Source: Bicyclus anynana (Eukaryota > Arthropoda > Insecta > Lepidoptera > Nymphalidae). From it: a stretch of 64,000 bases of DNA. The stretch spans positions 5,796,442 to 5,860,441 of the forward strand of contig NC_069102.1 in the NCBI RefSeq assembly GCF_947172395.1, in the 5' to 3' direction. Positions 42,165 to 53,012 of this stretch are shown piece after piece (position 1 is the first letter of the stretch; each line of letters starts with the position of its first letter). The position numbers were made by a program, and so were the translations under genes. The notes under the pieces were generated by a model that was not told the origin of the DNA, did no database searches, and saw only the letters and a list, made by a program, of their open reading frames with translations.

Positions 42165-42300
42165 ACTCCGAAACTACTTAATAAAATCAAATGAAACTTA
42201 GCACAATTTAAGCAAATAGTACGAAGAAGGTTATAAATTCTTCATGTTGCGAATATAAAAATAGAAAGGGTGAAATAGGGTTATCCCCTATTTGTTAAGG
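42165..42300 (+). mobile_element. Helitron-like internal fragment
   Basis: 'tcactccgaaactacttaat', 'aatgaaacttagcacaattt' and 'agaaagggtgaaatagggtt' match the interior of the element at 2789-3127 (2950-3080). Both ends are missing. Confidence 0.6.
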
Positions 42301-43268
42301 TTTCATGGAAAGTACTTAATTTTTCAAGTATACAAGTTATGGACTTGTGTTTGACCTTCTTTGTTGTGTAAACTCGAATCGTGCAAAGTTTCAGTTGAAT
42401 TAATGTTTTTTCAGAGTGGTACATTAAAAAAAAATGCTTGTTTTTGACTTTCTTGTGTGTGTTTCCTCATATATTTTAAATTTTTGATTGACCTATGTTG
42501 TTCTTCTTAGTTTTACAAAATTAATTTTTTTTTAAACAACAGACGTTCGTTTTATTTACTGCGAGTAACGAGACTATCGATGTTTAAGACTATCGTTGTT
42601 TCACATCCCTAGACAATATTAATAAAACAAAGTTAGGATCATTTTGAATCTTATTATAAGGTAATAAAGCTTATAAATAGAGACAACTAGTGACGAGTAG
42701 CGGTACTATATATTTCATTCATGAATTTTCATTCAAGAATTTTCATTTGTTCTGAGACAACAGTAATAAATAATTTTCAACTCTAAAATAAGGGTAACAA
42801 ATTTCTTTTTTCACTAAATATTAAACAGCCAATTAAGTGAAGAGTTTATCAGTGTGATAAGTATTATTACACTATAAATGTGTTTGTAAGGCCACGCCCC
42901 CGGGTACGCTGGTTTCAATACAAACAGTTGGCACTTTATAAATCTAGTTACTTCTTATATCTGTGTGTAAAACACACACGGTGCATCTTTGCCCCACGCG
43001 TCGGTTACACGGTCCATTATGGGGCAAAAGTAGAATACTAGAACAATAATAATAATAAAAGCTACTCGAAATATATTCTTTCGTTCCCCAACGAGGAAAC
43101 TGGAGCGTCCGCATTATGGAGATGTAGAATTAGGGGCTGAAACAAAGCAGCAATCCAAGCCGCCCATTGTTCATACACCATTGTGCTAGATACCCACTAC
43201 TCTTGTACGGTTTGTAACACAAAAAGGTATTATTATTGACATACTGTAAATTATGTAAATGGAAATTT

Positions 43269-43598
43269 GACGGCCTCCGTGGCGCAGTGGTCTGCGCGGT
43301 GGATTTACAAGACGGAGGTCCTGGGTTCGATCCCCGGCTGTGCAGATGGAGATTTTCTTAGTTTGTCCAGGTCTGGCTGGTGGGAGGCTTCGGCCGTGGC
43401 TAGTTACCACCCTACCGGCAAAGACGTACCGCCAAGCGATTTAGTGTTCCGGTATGATGCTGTGTAGATACCGAAAGGGGTGTGGATTTTCATCCTCCTC
43501 CTAACAAGTTAGCCCGCTTTCATCTTAGACTGCATCATCACTTATCATCAGGTAATATTGTAGTCAAGGGCTAACTTGTAAATAATAAAAAAAAAAAT
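43269..43598 (+). mobile_element. tRNA-derived SINE (third family), full length
   Basis: This is the best copy of the family. Head GACGGCCTCCGTGGCGCAGT with A box TGGCGCAGTGG, B box GGTTCGATCCC (43326-43336), 'gatggagattttcttagttt', 'ggtgggaggcttcggccgtg', 'gacgtaccgccaagcgattt', 'catcctcctcctaacaag' and the tail 'gtaaataataaaaaaaaa'. About 330 bp. The head is tRNA-like but lacks a full cloverleaf, so this is not a functional tRNA gene. Confidence 0.9.
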
Positions 43599-43982
43599 GG
43601 AAATCAATTGCCGAAAGATTATACACTATTCTTAAGAACGGCTGGCCCAATATTGAAGAATTTTTTTGGCTGTGTTTGTATAAATCTTTGCAAGGTTAAA
43701 ATTCACCTAAATAATGGTTCCCATGTTTATTTTTAAATGTGGATATATTAATTATTGCGTATATTTTTTTCTTATTATAAAAATACCTCATTTGTGAAAA
43801 AAAGTCACGGAAATTCAATACAACTGACACACATTCACAAATCAAGTTGGGTATATATGAATAAAAATCGACATGAAATTTACAATGTATTCTTTAAGTT
43901 TTTTTTTAACATATACTCTCACCAGTTACTTAATTAGAATAAGAAATTAATGATGCTATATTTCTTATCGGATCATATACTA

Positions 43983-44206
43983 TCTAATTTATAAAGGCGA
44001 AAGTTTGTGTGTGTGTGTAAACTGTAAGTGTGTAAGTATGTTTGTTTTTCCTTTACGCTGCAGCTACTGAAGCGATTTGGCTAAATTTGGAATGGTAATA
44101 GATTTTATTCTAGATTTATACATACTTTTCATCCCGGAAAAGCCATGGTTCCTGCGGGATTTGTGAAAAACTGAATTCCACGTGGACGAAGGCGGGCGTC
44201 CGCTAG
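43983..44206 (+). mobile_element. Helitron-like element (GGCGAAAGTTTG family), full length
   Basis: It starts TCTAATTTATAAAGGCGAAA after an A. It contains a TG microsatellite and 'cgctgcagctactgaagcg'. It ends 'gtggacgaaggcgggcgtcc' then GCTAG (CTAG 44203-44206) followed by T. Confidence 0.85.
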
Positions 44207-44279
44207 TTTGTTATAGAGCTCTTTGTCTTTGATTGGTCCTACATATTTAAGGATCGTCATGACTTCACGGTGATCCCGA

Positions 44280-44345
44280 TATGTCTTATTGGTTTAGTGG
44301 TCGGCACATCCTCAGTCAGAGGAGGCCAGGGCACTGGTACAGCTT
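44280..44345 (+). mobile_element. Possible degraded tRNA-like SINE head
   Basis: 'ttggtttagtggtcggcac' is A-box-like, but the B box is not clear. A relative may be present at 54090. Weak evidence. Confidence 0.3.
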
Positions 44346-44604
44346 TATAGAAAAAGTATTAAGCAAATTAATTAAATTATAAGATTATTATTGTTATAAA
44401 GGCGGCCTTACGGAGCGGCATAGTCCAAAATGGACTCAGCTCCTTAAAATAAAGATTAAAAAAAAACTTATGTAACATCAGATAACAATGTCCTAAGTTC
44501 GAATTGTGAGTCGGATTTTGAAAAATAAAATATGATTTACATTCTTTGCAGTTTTCAATAAGTAAAATATCTCAACCTGAAATGGGGAATAATAAGTGGT
44601 TTTA

Positions 44605-44778
44605 TATTAATTGATTATGAAACACGGCTAAAACTCACGTGATATTAGGTCGGAGTTTCAAACCCATACGGGGCCCTTAGTCATGAGCTGGTTCTTGCAT
44701 CGCGGCACGATCCAAACTGACCTCATTACGTGACCTAATACCACGTGAGTTTTAGCCGTGTTTCATAATCAATTAATA
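44605..44778. mobile_element. Foldback element with 47-bp arms
   Basis: Arms 44605-44652 and 44732-44778 ('gaaacacggctaaaactcac' / 'gtgagttttagccgtgtttc') are near-perfect inverted repeats. The centre contains 'caaacccatacggggccctt', also found at 24430. AAGTGGTTTTATATT occurs at 44594-44608 and again at 44811-44825. Confidence 0.85.
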
Positions 44779-45279
44779 TGAATAACACTCACGATAGTTT
44801 AAATTCTAAAAAGTGGTTTTATATTATTTTTATGGTTAAAATAAAAATCGTTAAAATAAAGCAAAATTTAAAGCAAGTATTTACCAATAAATATCTGCCC
44901 ATAAAAAGAGGTAGTTCAAGTAAATCAGTCGCAAGTTGTGACCTAACAAAGAGCCGGGTTTATTTAAGACCGCCTAACCTGTGTACACAGGCCTTTACAG
45001 TGACTACCGCAGCGTTTAAAGCTTAAATTTTATTACACTGAGTTGTGAACCTAATTTTGCAGATAATAAAGTTTGTTTTGAAATGCGGTTAGGATTTAGA
45101 TAGGCCGTTTCGTTGTTGACTGAGCCGGTGTAAGCAACGAGGGCTTGGCACTGGGGTAGTATGAATGTTTTATATGCTGCAGTGAAATTAGGGTTGCCAG
45201 ATATAATTTTCTTTTTTGGACATGGGTAATTGCTTTGTTTTACACCGACGGTGGTGAATTGTGACAATGTGATTTTAAT

Positions 45280-45310
45280 TACGAAGTATTTGTAATACAA
45301 ATACTTCGTA
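45280..45310. repeat. Perfect 15-bp palindrome with single-base centre
   Basis: TACGAAGTATTTGTA, one A, then its exact reverse complement. It could extrude as a cruciform or be a protein-binding site. Confidence 0.9.
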
Positions 45311-45502
45311 CCTGTAAAAACTGAACAATAAAATTATACATTCTACATGTCAGAGATTTTAAAATAACAATTCGATTGGTACAATCCAAGGTATTGTTGA
45401 TACAATCTGAAAATCATTATTTATCTTTTAAATGTGTTGTAATGTTTGTTTTATGTAAAATACTGTAGAGTATATTAAAGTATTGTACTCAAATATGTAT
45501 TC

Positions 45503-45682
45503 TGATTGACACACTTCACACACGTAGAAAATTAAGAAAATTCTCAGGTATGCAGGTTTCCTCTCGATGTTTTTCATTTACCCTTGGGCCAACGTGGTGG
45601 ACTAAGGCCTAACTCCTCTCATTCTGAGAGGAGACTCGTGGTTCAACGGTGAACCGAATATGGGTTGTTAATTATGATGATG
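45503..45682. mobile_element. Chimeric Metulj-like SINE, two orientations
   Basis: 45503-45591 reads as the minus strand of the SINE ('cacacttcacacacgtagaa', 'aggtatgcaggtttcctctc'). From about 45592 the plus-strand tail follows ('ttgggccaacgtggtgg' to 'gaatatgggttgttaat'), so part of the copy is inverted relative to the rest. Confidence 0.8.
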
Positions 45683-46421
45683 TATTCTGATATAATTGAT
45701 TCATAAAACTTTAACACAATGCTAAATATATCTTCGTACTAAACATAAAATCGTAATTGCCACTACTGATCTGAGGTGCATATAAATAAAGTATATCTTT
45801 AATTCAGACAAATCTTTGATTTAGAAAAGTTGCTCTATAATATGGTATTTCCGGTTTATAATTATTCTTGTTGGCTTCCTCTCATTTAATTTTAAGTTTC
45901 TTTTAGTTTATCCAGAATACAGGCCACGATATTCTGAACGGAAATTGAGTTTCTAACCTGATATTTATCATTCTTCTTCCATAAGGATTATCCCGATATT
46001 TTTTGCATCATAGTCACCGCACAGTCTTAAGAAAAATAGAAGAACCAGCCCTCGGGGAGGCGACGCAGAACTATAATTACCAGATGCGGCGACCTTAACC
46101 GCATAGCAGCTTCTTTCCATAAATAACTCGGATTTTTTTGTAAGACAATGCGGTTGAATATGCCTACCTTCCATTTTTATAAATTATTAAAAAGGCTTCA
46201 GCTCTCATTTAAAATAAACATTTTAGTTGTTGTTTTAACAGTTTAGTGAAACGTTTTTTATTTAATCAGATGGTGAGTACAATTTAAATTCAGGCATTTC
46301 TTTGCACCTCCTCCATGGAATACGGATACCATTAATCCTAAATAGATATCTACAGCTAATGCAATTACTTTCGTGTGATTGAAGATAATAATTATAGACG
46401 GGTAATTAATCATAATAATTA

Positions 46422-46532
46422 TGCCAATCCGCATTGGGCTAGCGTTGTGAACTATTGGCCTAGCCCCTCTCATTCTGAGACGAGACTCGAGCTCAGCAGT
46501 GAGCTGAATATTGGTTGATAATGTTGATAATG
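46422..46532 (+). mobile_element. Metulj-like SINE, 3' third
   Basis: 'tgccaatccgcattgggct' to 'gctgaatattggttgataat'; 5'-truncated. Confidence 0.8.
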
Positions 46533-46969
46533 AAATTAATCATGTTATTAAACACATAGCTAATATGTTTAATTTACATTTAAACAATGGTAAATATGTA
46601 TAATATTAGCGTGTTCTAAAGTTTCTTTAATTTTTTTTTAAATATTGACTTTAACTTTAACTTCAAGGAATTAATTAAAAAAAAAAGAATGGAATTTGGA
46701 AAATCGCCACACTAATTTGCGGGATGGAAATTAATTATTTCGCTTCCTGGTAACAATACCAAATAATTTCCAATTAAAACATTACAGGGAGTTTACGAAA
46801 TTCGCTTCACACCAATGCGTGCGAATTAATAAATGCGCGGTCCATCAGCGAATACAAAAGTCCGCGTAATTTACACTTTATATTAAAATTAAATATTCAT
46901 CACAGTATTTAAGTGGTTTACTTTATTTACAAAATGTCAATATGTGTCATGTCATGTTTTTAAAATTAA

Positions 46970-47055
46970 CATGTTGCAACTCCACGGTTTTACACGCGTA
47001 GTTCCAGTTCCCATAGGCTATTTAAAATATGGCCTTTGTGACTTGCTGATAATGT
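46970..47055 (-). mobile_element. Helitron-like 3' scrap
   Basis: 'caactccacggttttacacg' and 'gtagttccagttcccatagg' match the 3' part of the copy at 5080. It directly precedes a SINE. Confidence 0.45.
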
Positions 47056-47063
47056 AGCTGATA

Positions 47064-47202
47064 TGATTCTCTGAGTGTGTGAAGTCTGCCGATCCGCATT
47101 GGGCCAGCGTGGTGGACTATTGGCCTAACCCCTCTCATTCTGAGAGGAGACTCGAGCTCAGCAGTCAGCCGAATATGGGTTGATAATGATGATGATGATG
47201 TT
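47064..47202 (+). mobile_element. Metulj-like SINE, 5'-truncated
   Basis: 'gattctctgagtgtgtgaag', then the well-preserved 3' part, ending 'gttgataatgatgatgatga'. The (GATGAT)n tail is intact. Confidence 0.85.
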
Positions 47203-47499
47203 CAATTGGTGATTTTATTTGAGCCATACCCGATGTGTATTATTTACCAGCAAACAAATGAAAAATAAGGGTATAAATCGCTAGTCATTTCACACCTAAT
47301 AATAATTATAATTAACTTGTTCAGTTAATGAAAATAAATTCGATTTTATTAGAACTTACGCTTAGAACAAATAGATATAATTAATATATTTTGAATAACA
47401 TTTTATAAACCAACAAAACAAAAATAATTTAAAATAAATAAATTATGAATTGACATGCGTAGTCTACCTTAATTTTTAATTTTTTTGTTGGTAAACAGT

Positions 47500-47605
47500 A
47501 CGCATCGAGTTGGGTTGTAGTATACACTCTCTGTGTGTAAGAATTAAGGATTTTTTCACAAAACCTGAGAAAAACATGGAGTTTTTCCGGGATATAAAGT
47601 AGCTT
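47500..47605 (+). mobile_element. Possible Helitron-like internal fragment
   Basis: 'cctgagaaaaacatggagtt' and 'tttccgggatataaagtagc' resemble the 'ccatgg...tttccgggatgaaaagtagc' block of the GGCGTCC-hairpin family. No end is present. Confidence 0.35.
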
Positions 47606-48102
47606 TTATATTGCTCAATAGCCACTATTATCTTCCAGTCAATGTCCAATGTCCAGTCAAAATTTTGATTGTGTTTAATTATTCTACACTTAAAATTTAT
47701 TTATATGTATTGATTCCATAGTTTAAACAAACAGACACGTGTGTTCTGTTATATGACCACTATAGAATACGTCTTATTATAGAAAATAGACACTTACTCA
47801 GTAATGTGGACACTAAACTATAATTATTTATATAGTATTAATTTGACTATTACAGCAATATTTGGAACTTTGTCATTCAATCAAGGTTAGTTTTAATAAT
47901 AGTTACTTTCTTACTAAAAGCACGGAGTAAATTGCTTTTAATTATACTTCTAATTGAGAAATATTATTTGCCCGCAAATGTAGTTTCGGAGCACGAAACA
48001 TTTTATTAAAGTTTTGAAAGGAGAATTTAATGTCATGGCTAGTTGTTACCCGTTTCTTCTTCTTAATTACATCCTTTGAAGGTGGAATGTCTACATGCAT
48101 CT

Positions 48103-48103
<1 letters not shown>

Positions 48104-48139
<36 letters not shown>

Positions 48140-48208
48140 GCCGATGGACGTCCACTGCTGAACATAGATCTCTCGTATAGACTTCCAACTTTCTCGAACC
48201 GCCAGCAG
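48104..48208 (-). mobile_element. RTE-type LINE 3' end with long (TCA)n tail
   Basis: A (TCATCA)n run of about 36 bp (48104-48140) is followed by 'gccgatggacgtccactgct' and 'tcgaaccgccagcag', the end of the LINE. Only about 100 bp are present. Confidence 0.75.
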
Positions 48209-48510
48209 AATTTATATGAATTTATCTGAATATATAACCTGAATAGTTAGTTAGTTGAAGTTTTCACCGACTGTTCTTCTTCAATGCCTTAAGCGGTTAA
48301 GTCAACGGTGAGTAGCAAAAACATTGCATTGCGGAAAGTCATACATTTCCGCAATGTGCAAACAATATCAAATCATATTTTTTTTTTCATAGATAGAGTG
48401 ATTGAAGAATAGAAAAGATAGATAGATAGAGTGATTTATACCTGGTTTCCAGGTTAGGAGACCAATAAAGCAAACAGACATTCAATCATTCAAAAGACAG
48501 TCATTATTTT

Positions 48511-48810
48511 TGACAGCCTCCGTGACGCAGTGGTATAAGCGGTGGATTTCCAAGACTGAGGCCCTGGGTTTGATCCCCGGCTGGGCCGATTGAGGTTTTC
48601 TTAATTGGTCCAGGTCTTACTGGTGGAGGCTTTGGCCGTTGCTAGTTACCACCCTTCCGGTTCCGGTACGATGTCGTGTAGAAACCGAAAGGGGTGTGGA
48701 TTTTAATCCTTCTCCTAACAAGTTAGCCCGCTTTCATCTTAGATTGCATCAACACTTACCATCAGGTGAGATTGTAGTCAAAAGCTAACTTGTAAAGAAT
48801 AAAAAAAAAA
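48511..48810 (+). mobile_element. tRNA-derived SINE (third family), full length
   Basis: Head TGACAGCCTCCGTGACGCAG, B-box-like GGTTTGATCCC (mutated at one base), then the body with a deletion around 48655 and the tail 'gtaaagaataaaaaaaaa'. Confidence 0.88.
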
Positions 48811-48838
48811 TCTCAACAAGTTACAAAAATATCAAGTA

Positions 48839-49084
48839 CTAGCTGACGCCGCGCGGTTTCACCGGCGCGTGGTTCCCGTTCCCATAGAAAAAAAGGGGAT
48901 TATATAAGCCTTCCTCGATAAATGGGCTATCTAACACTGAAAGAATTTTTCAAATCGGACCAATAAGCCTTCCTCGATAAATGGGCTATCTAACACTGAA
49001 AGAATTTTTCGAATTGGACCAGTAGTTCCTGAGATTAGCGCGTTCAAACAAACAAACTCTTCAGCTTTATAATATAAGTATAGA
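48839..49084 (-). mobile_element. Helitron-like element with internal 59-bp tandem duplication
   Basis: Minus-strand TC at 49083-49084 and CTAG at 48839-48842, flanked by A and T. The block beginning ATAAGCCTTCCTCGATAAAT occurs at 48904 and again at 48963. The 3' hairpin region is 'gccgcgcggtttcaccggcg'. Confidence 0.88.
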
Positions 49085-49394
49085 TTGAAAATGGAGAAAG
49101 TATATCATTCCAGGCAACTACAATATTCAGTCGACGCCGGAGTGAGGAATAAATAATAAAGTAGCGTGAAAACGATTTGGTTCGGGTTTCTTTGTTCTTA
49201 GCAAATTGGCGAACCAGTTGCCGAGATGTGGAATGCAAGCGGTATATTGATTGTTTGTGATACAGCTCTAGACGTTCAATGTTCGGTAGCATGCGGCGCT
49301 ACGATATTAAACCTTGTAAAGGCTAGACGGTATTGCCCCTATGTTAGTATTCAATATTATTTGGAACGCTGGTTTATATGTGTTTGTAAATAGA

Positions 49395-49624
49395 TAACCT
49401 AGTGGATATGACCTCTGCTTCCGATTCCGGAGGGTATTATAATCATTTAAGTATCACGTGTCTCGTTGAAGGAAAAACATCATGAGGAAACCTGCATACC
49501 TGATATTGGTCTTAATTCTCTACCAATCCGCATTGGAACAGCGTGGTAGACTAAGTACTAACCCCTCTCATTCTGAGAGGAGACTAGTGCTCAATAGTGC
49601 GCCGAATATGGGTTGATAATTATG
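49395..49624 (+). mobile_element. Metulj-like SINE with internal deletion
   Basis: 'cctagtggatatgacctctg' and 'gattccggagggt', then a jump to 'gtatcacgtgtctcg' and the tail. Two deletions. Confidence 0.8.
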
Positions 49625-49844
49625 AAATAGTTAACAACTAAGTATAGATGCTGTTACTTTTAATATTTAAAACTTTGAAGATAAGTTAGAAACATATTCG
49701 TTTAAACTATTGATATAAGAGTAGTTACTTACGTAGTTTTGGTGACTCGTTCTGACACCAAACAATAACAATACTTTTCTTGAATTGCAAAACGTTTTTA
49801 GTGATTGGCATCAAGAGTAGTCTGTGAAAATAAATAGTTTTTTA

Positions 49845-50050
49845 ATCGACTTCAAAAAAGTTGAAGGTTCTCAATTCGACGCCTATGTTTTTGTATGTTT
49901 GTTACCGCATAACTTCGTAATTTCTTAACCAATTTTAAAAATTATTTTTTTGTTTAAAAGAGTATACTTCGAGATTGGTCCCATTTAGTTTCATGAAATT
50001 CGGTTCAGTAATTTTGTGTTAAAATGAAAATAGCGAAATTTCCCGTAGGA
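49845..50050 (+). mobile_element. Dispersed repeat with TCGACTTCAAAAAAG end
   Basis: 'gacttcaaaaaagttgaagg', 'ttctcaattcgacgcctatg', 'agattggtcccatttagttt' and 'catgaaattcggttcagtaa' form a common lepidopteran-type non-coding repeat related to 5255-5545. A hairpin (CTTCAAAAAAGTTGAAG) lies near its start. Confidence 0.55.
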
Positions 50051-50359
50051 CACTAAAAACAGAAAAATAAAATATTTTAAACAAAAAAATGTAAAATGTT
50101 TTAAACAAAAACTAACATCGTATGTGCACCCGCCATTATACTAAGAGTAATCTTCATACTGAGGCTATGAGAGAGTTGCATAGTCTCATAGTCTCGATTT
50201 AAAGATTAAAAATACCCTTAAAATGTAAACAAATCTAACAGTGGCATTTGATTGTATTCAGACAATCCAAACCACGTACAAAAGTCTCGCAGTTTACGTT
50301 AAAATATTGCTCCATGTTATGTTTATCGGTCAACGAAATTCCAAGTTTTATTTAATTAA

Positions 50360-50528
50360 CTAGCTGACGCCGCGCGGTTTTACCCGCGTGGTTCCCGTAT
50401 ACTATATATCGTTCCTATGGGCTATCTAACACTGAAATATTTTTTTAAATCGGACCAGTAGTTCCTGAGATTAGTGCGTTCAATCAATCAAACAAACAAA
50501 CTCTTCAGCTTTATAATATTAGTATAGA
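50360..50528 (-). mobile_element. Helitron-like element, internally deleted
   Basis: Minus-strand TC at 50527-50528 and CTAG at 50360-50363 with A and T flanks. The 3' hairpin CGCGGGTAAAACCGCG is intact. A deletion removed part of the 'ggggataaaatatagcc' block. Confidence 0.88.
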
Positions 50529-50788
50529 TATAAAATACAAAGCAAACATAGTCCAGCAATGACGCAAGTAAATTTTACTCAGAGCTGTTATGCCGGTGCC
50601 AATTTGAATTATCGAGATAATTTATAAAGGTTGGAGAGGAGGAAAAATTTCATTACGCGAGGGACAGCAAACTTATGTCAAAGTATGAATTGTCTCCGGC
50701 AGGGAGGATCCATCAACGATTCAATAAGTGTTTTATTCGATATCACAATTTGGGAATGCTTTTTATATCTCATCAGACGGACTCTGGT

Positions 50789-51010
50789 GTTTTTTTTATT
50801 CTTTACAGGTTAGCCCTGACTACAATCTCACTTGATGGTAAGTGATGATGTAATCTAAGATGGAAGCGGGCTAACTTGTTAGGAGAAGGATGAAAATCCA
50901 CACTCCTTTCGGTTTCTACACGACATCGTTCCGGAACGCTAAATCAATCGCTTGGCGGTACGTCTTAATCGGTAGGGTGGTAACTAGCCACGGCCAAAGC
51001 CTCCCACCAG
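50789..51010 (-). mobile_element. SINE (third family), truncated, minus strand
   Basis: From 'ttattctttacaggttagcc' to 'gccacggccaaagcctccca'. The tRNA head is missing. A 4-base duplication (aatcaatcgc) lies inside the 'taaatcgcttggcggtacg' block. Confidence 0.85.
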
Positions 51011-51024
51011 CTGAATCTACTGAA

Positions 51025-51115
51025 TCGATTTCAAATTCTTTTACCATAAGTTGTTATAGGCTATATTTTATTCCCGTATTCTCACGAGAACGTGATGAGT
51101 GAAACCGCGGTCTGT
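51025..51115 (+). mobile_element. Helitron-like 3' scrap
   Basis: 'aggctatattttattcccgt' and 'gagtgaaaccgcggtctgtc', then 'ggttagt' in place of GCTAGT. Similar scraps are at 21940 and 53030. Confidence 0.45.
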
Positions 51116-51189
51116 CGGTTAGTAAGACAAACAAACAAAATGTATTCAGTAATTGAAACAAACTGTTGATCCATACAGGCTAGGCACTA

Positions 51190-51411
51190 ATAAACTTGCA
51201 TGATATATCGCGAAGGATCGCATATAAAGAAGAGAACAGGCTACATGTCCTTATTTATGTCAACCCAAAGTTTACAGCCTCCGGGCTACTGTTTATAGCT
51301 GGCTTTACATACACAAAGAAGGAAAGCCTGCGATACCCAGATATGCCTCATCTTAGAACGGCTGAACGTTTGACTGCCCATGTTCCTGGCATAGATAAGT
51401 ACCTTGTGTAG
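51190..51411 (+). other. Unrecognised open stretch (72 codons, no ATG)
   Basis: The frame is open from TTG (51196) to TAG with an ordinary-looking composition (for example YVNPKFTASGLLFIAGF). No domain was recognised and no splice sites of good quality were seen around it. It could be a decayed transposon piece or chance. Confidence 0.2.
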
Positions 51412-52154
51412 AAGGCATCTCAATTTTTAACATTATGTATGGTTCTATTTAGACATTTAGTCAAATCCGTAGGAATACTGTCAGTTTGATAAGCAGAACA
51501 TTTGACTTGAATATATGACAAGGACATCTCATTAATTGATTGACTTTGACATTGACGGTCCTCGTTTGCAAGGACAACTGATAATCAGTGATACAAATTA
51601 AAAAGAAGTCATTAAATTAAAAAAGAAGAAATGAAGAAGAAGATTTGAATCACTACAATCGGTGTGAAAATAATGAAATCAACTAATTTTCCCTGATGGC
51701 GAATAATATTGAGGCTAAGATCCTAATCTAATGGAGTAATCTAGTTAAATACAAAATATTTTAGTACATTATGCATTTCTATATCGTTCTGAAAAGTGGG
51801 CCCGATTTTTAACATCTCCTTTGGCAGGAAGTTAGTTTATAGTTAGTAAGTATCCGCTAAAAACGGATTTTGCGATAGGGCCAGATTAACGAGCCGTAGT
51901 TGATAGTACTTACCGTAGACCATAGGCTGACAAACTTTCAGCCTTCCTAAAATTTAAAGAAGAAAGAAAGAACAGTTTATTCAGAATACACATAACACAG
52001 AAGAAGAAAGAAAAAAAACGTGGCATATATGGGAATTGCAGGCACACGGTCCATTACATACACGTAGTTTTTTACGTTTTTACGTACAACCGTACATCAT
52101 AAATAACCCCGCAAGTCCCGTATTCAATACTGGAAGCCTATCAGTTAATAAACT

Positions 52155-52190
52155 CCTCTCTCGCCCACTCTCGATGGGGTGAAAGAGAGG
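52155..52190. repeat. Hairpin in a pyrimidine/purine stretch
   Basis: CCTCTCTCGCCC (52155-52166) can pair with GGGGTGAAAGAGAGG (52176-52190) with one bulge. It is intronic and no family was recognised. Confidence 0.6.
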
Positions 52191-52390
52191 GTTGCAAAAA
52201 ATGGCAGGAAATGGAAAAGTATTTTCACGTGGCGTTACAAAAACGTATGTACGTAGACAACATAAATTTTATATACGTCATAAATTTTGGTCCAATTCGT
52301 GACGCTGTTCTAAAACATAACAAACATGGATCTGTCTATCTTGTTTATTAAAGTTTTGTTCTTTGCAAACGATCTCATCTTTGTTAATAA

Positions 52391-52426
52391 CTAGCGGACG
52401 CCCGCGACTTCGTCTGGCCTTTCTCC
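52391..52426 (-). mobile_element. Helitron-like 3' end (GGCGTCC hairpin)
   Basis: 'aactagcggacgcccgcgac' and 'ttcgtctggcctttctcc'; CTAG at 52391-52394 with flanking A. It is cut off where the next MITE begins. Confidence 0.65.
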
Positions 52427-52782
52427 TTAAGCCGGATTTATATTTGTCTGACGTGTCGTGTCGTGACGCATCAGTACAGAATCGGTAACATACATTTTTT
52501 TTTAAAAAGAATATTTGCCATATTTTTAAATTTGACCAATATTCCCATTCCCCTCCAACTAATCGGGAAAGACTGTGCTAGGAGTGGGTACGACAATAGA
52601 CCAACGGGGCGGGGATCGAACCACCACCCCTCGGTGGTGAGTCCGACCGCTCTTACCGTTGAGCTATTGAGGCTCTATTTAAATGGCAACGTTTACACTT
52701 ATGTGTTGTGACATGTCCTGATGGCTTCTGATGTGCCGCATACAAAATGTGTAATATCGATTCTGTACTGACGTGTCACGTT
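52427..52782 (+). mobile_element. MITE (TTAAGCCGGATTTATA family) split by a SINE
   Basis: The left part 52427-52496 and right part 52681-52782 together match the uninterrupted copy at 20979-21160. In between lies a short-family SINE. This gives the order of events: MITE first, SINE later. Confidence 0.85.
52497..52680 (-). mobile_element. tRNA-derived SINE (short family) nested in a MITE
   Basis: Minus strand: head GAGCCTCAATAGCTCAACGG (A box), B box GGTTCGATCCC, body 'tattgtcgtacccactccta', 'agtctttcccgattagttgg' and an A-rich tail against the T run at 52495-52503. It is the most intact internal-promoter copy of the family. Confidence 0.88.
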
Positions 52783-52783
52783 T

Positions 52784-53012
52784 TTAAATGCACACAACTG
52801 AATAGTTAAAAAAAACGGTGAAGGAAAACATCGTGAGGGAACCTGCAAACCTGCAAAGAATTTCCTTAATTCTCTCCACTTTAGGCCAGCGTGGTGGATT
52901 TTCGGCCTAACCTCTTTCATTCTGAGACTCCTCTCAGAATTAGAGCGGTTAGGCCAAAAATCCACCACAATCCACTCGAGCTCGACAGTGAGCTGAATAT
53001 GAGTTGATAATG
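52784..53012 (+). mobile_element. Rearranged Metulj-like SINE with internal palindrome
   Basis: 'aatgcacacaactgaatagt' is in one orientation, then 'acggtgaaggaaaacatcg' in the other. GTGGTGGATTTTCGGCCTAA (from 52891) pairs with 'ttaggccaaaaatccaccac' (to 52968). The tail reads 'gagctgaatatgagttgata'. Confidence 0.8.

Noticed and set aside
43269..43345. Functional tRNA gene
   Set aside because: A and B boxes are present but the cloverleaf is incomplete and the sequence continues into a repeated SINE body found in many copies.
51196..51411. Small protein-coding gene
   Set aside because: The frame lacks an ATG start and recognised domain; listed only as an open stretch of low confidence.
52560..52676. 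Functional tRNA gene on the minus strand
   Set aside because: Same reason: it is the head of a dispersed SINE family, inserted into a MITE.
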